A DNA stretch of 8,171 nucleotides from Marinospirillum sp. (GTDB lineage: Bacteria; Pseudomonadota; Gammaproteobacteria; Pseudomonadales; Halomonadaceae): positions 1 through 8,171 of the forward strand of contig SKHR01000191.1 of the NCBI GenBank assembly GCA_007116865.1. Direction: 5' to 3'. The notes beneath the pieces were generated by a model. The model was not told the origin of the DNA, searched no databases, and saw only the letters and a list, made by a program, of their open reading frames with translations. This document shows, in pieces, positions 1 to 4,966 of the stretch; positions within the stretch are counted from its first letter, which is position 1; each line of letters starts with the position of its first letter. Position numbers and translations under genes: made by a program.

Positions 1-405
1 CTTGGGCGCTTGGGGAATTTCATCAATGGCGAGCTTTGGGGGCGGGTGACGGAAGTGCCCTGGGGCATGGTGTTCCCCGGTGCCGGGCCAGATCCACGCC
101 ATCCATCGCAGTTGTATCAGGCTAGCCTGGAAGGTCTGTTGCTGTTTATTTTGCTCTTCTGGTATGCGCGTAAACCTCGCCCCATTGGCAGCGTCAGCGG
201 GTTGTTTTTGTTGGGTTACGGAACATTTCGTTTCATTGGTGAGTTTGCCCGTGAACCGGATGCGCATCTTGGATTCCTGCTGGCGGGTTTGAGCATGGGG
301 CAGTTGCTTTCCATCCCAATGGTCATGGCTGGTGTCTGGTTGATGTGGCGAGCGCGGACTCAGCCCGTCGCAAGTGGTCGATCCCAGCCAAAGAAGAAGG
401 CATAA
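1..405 (+). CDS. lgt: Prolipoprotein diacylglyceryl transferase, C-terminal part
   Basis: Lgt is an inner-membrane enzyme that moves a diacylglyceryl group from phosphatidylglycerol to the lipobox cysteine of prolipoproteins, the first step of lipoprotein maturation. The reading frame is open from base 1, so the 5' part lies outside the window; 134 residues remain. The first 14 residues hold the family signature GRLGNFINGELWG. Its Arg3, Asn6, Glu11 and Gly14 line up with E. coli Arg143, Asn146, Glu151 and Gly154. Further on, RHPSQLY (33-39) and TFRFIGEFAREPD (75-87) match the family, with Arg77 and Glu81 corresponding to E. coli Arg239 and Glu243. Hydrophobic segments at about 43-57, 66-80 and 99-117 fit the last membrane helices. 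The C-terminus is a short basic tail ending PKKKA. The TAA stop is 30 bases before thyA, which suggests co-transcription, as is common for lgt and thyA in Gammaproteobacteria. Identification is secure. Confidence 0.97.
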   Translation, partial: LGRLGNFINGELWGRVTEVPWGMVFPGAGPDPRHPSQLYQASLEGLLLFILLFWYARKPRPIGSVSGLFLLGYGTFRFIGEFAREPDAHLGFLLAGLSMGQLLSIPMVMAGVWLMWRARTQPVASGRSQPKKKA

Positions 406-435
406 TAGCGACGAAGAATTTGACTGGGTGAAGTC

Positions 436-1230
436 ATGCAAGCTTATTTGGATTTGATGCGCCGCGTGCGCCAGGAAGGAGTGTTCAAGTCGGATCGAAC
501 CGGCACGGGCACCTATAGTGTGTTTGGTCACCAGATGCGCTTCGATTTACAGCAGGGTTTCCCCTTGGTGACCACCAAAAAACTACACCTGCGCTCCATC
601 ATTCATGAGCTGCTCTGGTTCTTAAAGGGCGATACCAATATTGCCTACTTGAAGGAAAACGGCGTTTCCATCTGGGATGAATGGGCGGATGAGCAGGGAG
701 ATCTGGGCCCGGTGTATGGGTATCAGTGGCGCTCCTGGCCTCGTCCTCAGGGTGGGAGTGTGGACCAGATCAGTCAGTTGATTCAGCAGATCAAAACCAA
801 CCCGGACTCCAGGCGTTTGATCGTTTCTGCCTGGAACCCGGCGCTGGTAGATGAGATGGCCTTGCCACCCTGCCACTGCCTGTTCCAGTTTTATGTGGCC
901 CAGGGGCGTTTATCCTGCCAGCTGTATCAGCGTTCGGCGGATATCTTTTTAGGGGTGCCTTTCAATATCGCCAGCTATGCCCTGCTCACTCATATGATCG
1001 CCCAGGTCTGTGATCTGGAAGTGGGCGACTTTGTGCATACCCTGGGGGATGCGCATCTCTATGCCAACCATCTGGAGCAAACCGATCTGCAACTAAGCCG
1101 CGATCCACTGCCTTTGCCCCGCTTGCGCCTGAATCCAGCGGTGCGGGATTTGTTTGCGTTTCGTTTTGAAGACATTGAAATCCTCGATTATCAATGCCAT
1201 CCACACATCAAAGCCCCGGTGGCCGTATGA
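436..1230 (+). CDS. thyA: Thymidylate synthase
   Basis: ThyA is a cytoplasmic enzyme that methylates dUMP to dTMP using 5,10-methylenetetrahydrofolate and releases dihydrofolate. The protein has 264 residues, the same length as E. coli ThyA, and its key residues fall at the same numbers: Arg21 and Arg166 for dUMP phosphate, the nucleophile Cys146 within LPPCHCLFQFYV, Asp169, and Asn177 within GVPFNIASY. The N-terminus MQAYLDLMRRVR and C-terminus HPHIKAPVAV are also typical. The ATG at 436 is preceded by GGGTGA at close spacing, a modest ribosome binding site, and the start agrees with the family. The stop codon overlaps the folA start (ATGA at 1227-1230), so translation of the two is probably coupled. 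The pair makes sense because FolA recycles the dihydrofolate that ThyA produces. No damaged residue was seen. Confidence 0.98.
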   Translation: MQAYLDLMRRVRQEGVFKSDRTGTGTYSVFGHQMRFDLQQGFPLVTTKKLHLRSIIHELLWFLKGDTNIAYLKENGVSIWDEWADEQGDLGPVYGYQWRSWPRPQGGSVDQISQLIQQIKTNPDSRRLIVSAWNPALVDEMALPPCHCLFQFYVAQGRLSCQLYQRSADIFLGVPFNIASYALLTHMIAQVCDLEVGDFVHTLGDAHLYANHLEQTDLQLSRDPLPLPRLRLNPAVRDLFAFRFEDIEILDYQCHPHIKAPVAV

Positions 1231-1757
1231 CCGACCCTTTGTCCACGCCCGTTGCAATCATTGTCGCTGCCGCTAAAAACGGTGTGATTGGTTATCAAAA
1301 TGCCATGCCCTGGTATCTGCCGGAAGAGCTGGGTTATTTCAAAAAAGTCACCTATGGCAAACCCTTGGTGATGGGGCGGGCAACGTTTGAATCCATCGGT
1401 CGACCCCTGCCTGGACGAACCAATATTGTGATCACCCGTAATTCGGACTGGCAGCATCCAGGGGTGGTGGTGGCTTCCAGTCTGGAGCAGGCGTTACAGC
1501 GAGCAGATAGCCAGGCCCAGGTCGATGGTGCGGAAGAAATCATGGTGGTCGGTGGTGGACAGATTTATGCCCAGGCTTTTGCCTTGGCCAGTCGGCTTTA
1601 TTTGACCGAAGTGGATGCGACCCCAGAGGGTGATACCTGGTTTCCCCAGGTCAGTGATGAGGAGTGGGAAGAAATCTCATCCCAGCGTTTTCCTGAACAG
1701 GGCGGCAATCGTTATGCCTACACCCTGCGTTACCTGATTCGCAAACAACAAGGGTAA
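1227..1757 (+). CDS. folA: Dihydrofolate reductase
   Basis: FolA reduces dihydrofolate to tetrahydrofolate with NADPH, refilling the pool used by the upstream ThyA. I place the start at 1227, whose ATG overlaps the thyA stop, giving 176 residues; an ATG at 1194 lies inside thyA and would only add a non-family leader. Seen motifs are the Met20-loop region GVIGYQNAMPWYLP (19-32), GRATFESIGRPLPGR (50-64, with Arg64 matching E. coli Arg57), GGGQIY (109-114) for the cofactor, and YLTEVD (125-130). All align with E. coli FolA at an offset of about seven. The carboxylate that serves substrate protonation, Asp27 in E. coli, is Glu34 here. Glu at this position is known in vertebrate enzymes and some plasmid-borne bacterial ones, so activity is expected. 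Eight bases separate the stop from the next gene. No strong ribosome binding site is visible, in keeping with coupling to thyA. Confidence 0.95.
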   Translation: MTDPLSTPVAIIVAAAKNGVIGYQNAMPWYLPEELGYFKKVTYGKPLVMGRATFESIGRPLPGRTNIVITRNSDWQHPGVVVASSLEQALQRADSQAQVDGAEEIMVVGGGQIYAQAFALASRLYLTEVDATPEGDTWFPQVSDEEWEEISSQRFPEQGGNRYAYTLRYLIRKQQG

Positions 1758-1765
1758 AGCGGCTC

Positions 1766-2506
1766 ATGTCCGGCGATGAAAAACTAACACAGCTTTTATC
1801 TCAACTGGAGCAGCAAGCGACCGAGGGTTTGACTTACCTGGACCAGGCACGCGCAAAAATTGCCGCCCTTGAAGCGGAAAAAAAACAGCTTGAAGAAAAG
1901 CTCCAGCGCTTGGAAACACAAGCACAGCAAGCTGACAGACGTCCGTTGGAAAACCCCATCAGTCAAGGTTTGCGCAAGGTTGCGAGAATTGAAGCCGCTG
2001 GGCAGACTCAGTTGGCACTGGAAGTCGTTGAAACGGATCCCTTGTCTCCCCATGCACGTTTGGACACCTGGTTTACCCGTTATCCCAAGGCTTTTTTCCG
2101 TGATGATCCCCGTCCGCTAAAAATCGGTATTCACGATGATCTGCGTGCCCAGGAAGGTGTGTCCGAAAAACGCATCCATCGTGCGTTGGCAGGTTACGTT
2201 AAATTGCCACGTTACCTGCGCTGCTTAAAAGCAGGGGCGGAGCGTCTGGATCTTGATGGCCAACCGGTGGGGAAAGTGACGGAGGAAGAAGCCGAACACG
2301 CTCGCTTGCAGCTGGAAGGTCAGCGCAAGAAAAACCAGCCGCCCAAAAGCCAGCCCAAGCGTCCACCCAAAGCGCCAAAACAACCTAAAAAGATGCTTCC
2401 TCCAAAGAGCCAGCCCAAGCCTGTTGATGAAGGGCTGGGTGAAGATATGGAGGCCAAGCTGGCGTTGTTGCTAAAGCGCCACGGCGGTCCGGCTAACCGC
2501 AGCTAG
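1766..2506 (+). CDS. ProQ/FinO-domain RNA-binding protein with N-terminal coiled coil
   Basis: The 246-residue protein has three parts. Residues about 5-58 are rich in Leu, Glu, Gln and Lys with heptad-like spacing and look like a coiled coil. Residues about 98-182 resemble the ProQ/FinO RNA-chaperone fold: DTWFTRYPKAFF, then RPLKIGIHDDL, then RIHRALAGYVKLPRYLRCL, then RLDLDGQPVGKVTEEEAEHA. Residues about 186-219 are basic and proline-rich with PPKSQPK occurring twice (192-198 and 212-218). A short acidic then helical end (222-240, with MEAKLALLLKRH) follows. Family members bind structured RNAs and small RNAs. E. coli ProQ has the domain at the N-terminus and a Tudor-like domain at the C-terminus, and neither arrangement is seen here, so I do not give it the name proQ. 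The ATG lies 8 bases after folA with no clear ribosome binding site, so it probably belongs to the thyA-folA operon. The domain call is strong; the RNA targets are unknown. Confidence 0.85.
   Translation: MSGDEKLTQLLSQLEQQATEGLTYLDQARAKIAALEAEKKQLEEKLQRLETQAQQADRRPLENPISQGLRKVARIEAAGQTQLALEVVETDPLSPHARLDTWFTRYPKAFFRDDPRPLKIGIHDDLRAQEGVSEKRIHRALAGYVKLPRYLRCLKAGAERLDLDGQPVGKVTEEEAEHARLQLEGQRKKNQPPKSQPKRPPKAPKQPKKMLPPKSQPKPVDEGLGEDMEAKLALLLKRHGGPANRS
2348..2420 (+). repeat. 13-base direct repeat encoding the PPKSQPK tail motif
   Basis: The 13 bases AGCCAGCCCAAGC occur at 2348-2360 and again at 2408-2420, exactly 60 bases apart and in the same frame. They lie in the Pro/Lys-rich tail of the ProQ/FinO-domain gene. 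The protein repeat is PPKSQPK. This may be an internal duplication in a disordered basic linker, or convergent low-complexity coding. Confidence 0.7.
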
Positions 2507-2512
2507 ACTGAA

Positions 2513-3208
2513 TCAGGTCCAGACTTCCAGGGCCTGGTTTGCAAGCCCCAGGAGTAGATCTGAGCGGGTGATGATGCCAACCATGGTTTGTTGTGCGCCC
2601 ATCACTGGTACAGCGCGCAGATTCTGGCGCAGCATGCTGCGTGCGATATCGCGTATATCGGTTTCGCTGCTCACGGTCACCAGCGGATCCACAACCAGAT
2701 CGGTCAGTTGGGCCTGGCTTAGGTCGATGCCCCGCTGCCCCAAGGGGCCGACTCCTGCGGCCTCCTGTAGTAAATCCCGGTCACTGATGATCCCAACCGG
2801 CTGACGCGTTTCATCGGTTAGAACCAGGTAGTGAACCCGCTCTTCCTGCAATAAACTCCATGCCTGATTAAGCGTGGCCGTGGCGGCGATAGACACAACA
2901 GGAAAGCGCATGATCTGGTGGGCCGGAACATGCAGGCTGGATTTTTCATGACTGTCTTCGACCGCGGTATAGGCTTGCACTGCCCGCTTTTGTCTTCCCG
3001 CCGCTTTGTTTTGATCTTCCGTGGCTTGCTGAAGTGCCTGGCTCCAGGTTTGGTCGGCTATATCGTCGTCATGCTCCTGATCGCCATCGTGATCCACCAG
3101 GCGGCTGCCAGCCTTGATCGCTTGTGTTTGCTGTATCGCGGGGCGACGCAAAAGCCGGTTACTGGGCGTCTGGATCCGCATTCCTTGCTCGTAGATGGGA
3201 AAAACCAT
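2513..3208 (-). CDS. Two-CBS-domain protein with long N-terminal extension
   Basis: The 231-residue protein has no membrane segment or signal peptide. Residues about 97-150 and 166-224 form a tandem CBS pair: each half ends with the typical strand-helix motif, GIISDRDLL (139-147) and GIITRSDLL (211-219), and each begins with a VVS or VTVS strand preceding the helix. Such pairs (Bateman modules) bind adenosine nucleotides or related ligands and regulate a partner, but no catalytic domain is attached here. The first 95 residues are polar, with an acidic run HDGDQEHDDDIAD (40-52), and are probably largely disordered; MVFPIYEQGMRIQTP at the very start looks more ordered. The start is supported by GAGGA (plus-strand 3216-3220) seven bases upstream of the ATG. 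It converges on the ProQ/FinO-domain gene with only 6 bases between stops. The partner and ligand cannot be read from the sequence. Confidence 0.85.
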   Translation of the reverse strand: MVFPIYEQGMRIQTPSNRLLRRPAIQQTQAIKAGSRLVDHDGDQEHDDDIADQTWSQALQQATEDQNKAAGRQKRAVQAYTAVEDSHEKSSLHVPAHQIMRFPVVSIAATATLNQAWSLLQEERVHYLVLTDETRQPVGIISDRDLLQEAAGVGPLGQRGIDLSQAQLTDLVVDPLVTVSSETDIRDIARSMLRQNLRAVPVMGAQQTMVGIITRSDLLLGLANQALEVWT

Positions 3209-3263
3209 GGCGAAATCCTCGGTCTGTGAACGAACCGCTTGTTTTTACCTAAGATCTAGCATA

Positions 3264-3277
3264 GATCGGCACCGATC
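3264..3277. repeat. Short inverted repeat upstream of the CBS gene
   Basis: GATCGG and CCGATC are perfect inverted arms separated by CA. A second, weaker pair follows: CACCAG (3277-3282) and CTGGTG (3292-3297) with a 9-base loop. Both lie 55 to 90 bases upstream of the CBS-protein start, where a promoter or operator would be expected. On the minus strand a TATGCT, which could be a -10 element, lies just downstream of the first repeat, but no convincing -35 box goes with it. The role is inferred only from position. Confidence 0.35.
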
Positions 3278-3355
3278 ACCAGAAATTAACCCTGGTGTGC
3301 GGATGCGAAATTGATTTTATGACTTGGATCAGTGCAACTCGATGAAAAAAATTAT

Positions 3356-3382
3356 TGAACCTTTTGTAAGGGAGTGGCCTAA
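3356..3382 (+). promoter_or_regulatory. Possible ECF (sigma-E-like) promoter for the small ORF
   Basis: TGAACCT at 3356-3362 and GCCTAA at 3377-3382 resemble the E. coli sigma-E consensus GGAACTT and GTCTAA (5 of 7 and 5 of 6 matches), separated by 14 bases where about 15 is usual. A housekeeping reading, TTGAAC at 3355 with TAAACT at 3380, is possible but has a 19-base spacer. Transcription would begin near 3389 and end at the terminator near 3628. This is a visual match only. Confidence 0.3.
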
Positions 3383-3467
3383 ACTTTAGTTGAACGCACC
3401 AACAATAAGCACCGCAGAGTGCAGTGTGTTCAGCGTTATCAAAATGTTTCAGGCAGAGGGTGTTAAT

Positions 3468-3578
3468 ATGAATGCAGAAACCATGTTGGCTTTAGCAGAA
3501 TCTTTGGCGTTGCGTTATGCGTGGGAGGAGGCTTTCTGCGCCGAAGTTGAGTTGGAAGCCTATCGTTTAGCCGCTTAA
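3468..3578 (+). CDS. Small hypothetical protein, 36 residues
   Basis: I do not recognise this protein. From the ATG at 3468 it has 36 residues, starting MNAETMLALAESLALRYAWE and ending AYRLAA. It is acidic, rich in Ala, Glu and Leu, contains one Cys, and looks as if it would form one or two amphipathic helices; there is no membrane segment or signal peptide. The start is chosen because AGAGGG (3455-3460) sits seven bases upstream, an excellent ribosome binding site. In-frame alternatives are an ATG at 3444 and a TTG at 3390 (62 residues), neither with a comparable site. A strong terminator begins 20 bases after the stop and a candidate promoter lies about 85 bases before the start, so it looks like a self-contained single-gene transcript. 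It could be a genuine small protein, or the coding part of a regulatory RNA. Neighbours give no functional clue. Confidence 0.6.
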   Translation: MNAETMLALAESLALRYAWEEAFCAEVELEAYRLAA

Positions 3579-3597
3579 CTACTCAGCGGTGTTGGTT

Positions 3598-3628
3598 AAA
3601 TCGGAGCCCGAAGGCTCCGATTTTATTT
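3598..3628. terminator. Bidirectional hairpin terminator between the small ORF and oadB
   Basis: AAATCGGAGCC (3598-3608) and GGCTCCGATTT (3613-3623) form a perfect 11-base-pair stem with a CGAA loop, followed on the plus strand by TTTTATTT. This is a good intrinsic terminator for the small ORF. Read on the minus strand, the loop is UUCG closed by C-G, a very stable tetraloop, and the hairpin lies about 10 bases after the oadB stop. Its U-tract on that side is short (TTTAACC), so termination of the oad operon may be less complete. Confidence 0.9.
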
Positions 3629-3632
3629 GGGG

Positions 3633-4952
3633 TCAGCCCAGATACATGATCATGACACCGGCCGCTACGGCCGAGCCAATCACACCGGCCACGTTGGGGC
3701 CCATCGCATGCATCAACAGGAAGTTCTGGGGATTAGCTTCCAGACCGACCTTGTTGGCTACACGGGCCGCCATTGGCACCGCAGAAACCCCCGCCGCGCC
3801 GATCAAGGGGTTGATCGGCATCTTGCTCAAACGGTTCATGATTTTAGCCATGATCACGCCGCTGGCTGTGCCGATGGCAAAGGCAACAATGCCCAGTGCC
3901 ATGATGCCCAGCGTTTCAACCGTGAGGAACAGGTCTGCGATCAAGCGCGAACCTACTGCCAGACCGAGGAAAATCGTCACGATGTTGATCAGTGCGTTTT
4001 GCGCAGTGTCAGACAGGCGCTCAACTACACCACATTCGCGCATCAGGTTGCCCAGGCAGAACATGCCCAGCAGCGGAGAGGCCGCGGGCAGGAACAGTGC
4101 GACCAGACCCAGTACTGCCAAGGGGAAGATGATCTTTTCACGTTTGCTGACCGGGCGCAGCTGAGTCATCACGATGGCACGCTCTTTTTCGCTTGTCAGT
4201 GCGCGCATGATGGGTGGCTGCACGATCGGCACCAGTGCCATGTAGGCATAGGCTGCAACGGCGATCGCGCCCAGCAGTTCAGGGGCTAACATGCTGGAAA
4301 CATAAATCGCGGTTGGACCATCCGCCCCACCGATGATGCCGATGGCTGCCGCCTGACCAAGGCTGAAATCCACCACACCTAAAGCGGTCAGACCCACGGC
4401 ACCCAGTACGGTTGCAAAAATACCGAACTGAGCTGCAGCACCCAGGAACAGGGTTCTTGGGTTTGCCAGCAGGGGGCCGAAGTCAGTCATCGCACCAACA
4501 CCGAGGAAGATCATCAGCGGAGCGATGCCGGTTGCGACCAGCAAAGAGTAGAAGGTGTAGAGGAAGCCATCACTGTATCCTGCTGCACTGATCAGACTGC
4601 TGACTTTGGCACGCACAGCCGGATCATCCACCCCTTTTAACGCATCCAAAAGGATGGCCTTGTTACCAGCATCGCTGGTAGCGGTCAGTGCGACCCCCAG
4701 CTCATTAGCAACCGCTTGCATGGTGTTAGCATCAAAGTGGTACATCGCCTGTTCCATGGCCGAAAGCGCCAAGCCAGCTTCTGGCACATTGGCCAGAATG
4801 CCGGCAAAACCGATCGGCAGTAGCAACAGGGGTTCAAACTTTTTGGCAATTGCCAGATACAACAGCCCCAGACACACAACAATCATGATCAGCTGTAGCA
4901 CAGAGAGGTTGTATAGCCCTGAGTTTTCCCAGAGCATCAAGACTTTTTCCAT
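3633..4952 (-). CDS. oadB: Oxaloacetate decarboxylase, beta subunit (Na+ pump)
   Basis: OadB is the integral membrane subunit that decarboxylates carboxybiotin carried by OadA and couples this to export of Na+ across the inner membrane. The protein has 439 residues with many hydrophobic helices (for example 18-36, 42-54, 133-152, 167-192, 225-245, 274-298). Signature regions are KKFEPLLLLPIGF (37-49), GVGAMTDFGPLLANPRT (151-167), GIIGGADGPTAIY (205-217) with Asp211 matching the essential Asp203 of the Klebsiella enzyme, GNLMRECGVVERLSD (301-315), and NPLIGAAGVSAVPMAAR (381-397) with Ser390 matching the essential Ser of that region. A non-conserved hydrophilic stretch at about 66-128 is also present, from memory, in Klebsiella OadB. 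GGAG lies eight bases upstream of the ATG, overlapping the region just after the oadA stop. It is the last gene of the operon. Confidence 0.95.
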   Translation of the reverse strand: MEKVLMLWENSGLYNLSVLQLIMIVVCLGLLYLAIAKKFEPLLLLPIGFAGILANVPEAGLALSAMEQAMYHFDANTMQAVANELGVALTATSDAGNKAILLDALKGVDDPAVRAKVSSLISAAGYSDGFLYTFYSLLVATGIAPLMIFLGVGAMTDFGPLLANPRTLFLGAAAQFGIFATVLGAVGLTALGVVDFSLGQAAAIGIIGGADGPTAIYVSSMLAPELLGAIAVAAYAYMALVPIVQPPIMRALTSEKERAIVMTQLRPVSKREKIIFPLAVLGLVALFLPAASPLLGMFCLGNLMRECGVVERLSDTAQNALINIVTIFLGLAVGSRLIADLFLTVETLGIMALGIVAFAIGTASGVIMAKIMNRLSKMPINPLIGAAGVSAVPMAARVANKVGLEANPQNFLLMHAMGPNVAGVIGSAVAAGVMIMYLG

Positions 4953-4966
4953 AGCAGCAACTCCGC

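Noticed and set aside
2918..3229. Open frame of 103 codons on the plus strand with a hydrophobic middle, antisense to the CBS gene
   Set aside because: It overlaps the well-supported CBS-protein gene on the other strand, has no ribosome binding site, and matches no family I know.
3342..3389. A 15-codon frame starting MKKIIEPF and ending just before the TTG at 3390
   Set aside because: It has no ribosome binding site and overlaps the candidate promoter, so it would mostly lie upstream of the transcript. A chance frame is the simplest reading.
3390..3467. N-terminal extension of the small ORF from a TTG at 3390
   Set aside because: No ribosome binding site precedes the TTG, while the ATG at 3468 has an excellent one. 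The TTG also lies almost at the inferred transcription start.
3589..4289. Two long plus-strand frames opposite the end of oadB
   Set aside because: They are antisense to conserved OadB motifs, have compositions unlike real proteins (many His, Gln and Cys, or many Pro, Thr and Met), and are explained by the codon bias of oadB.
4569..4757. Hydrophilic stretch in OadB (about residues 66-128) that looked like a novel inserted domain
   Set aside because: From memory the Klebsiella OadB, of similar length, has a comparable stretch at the same place, so it is a known variant of the family rather than a new fusion.
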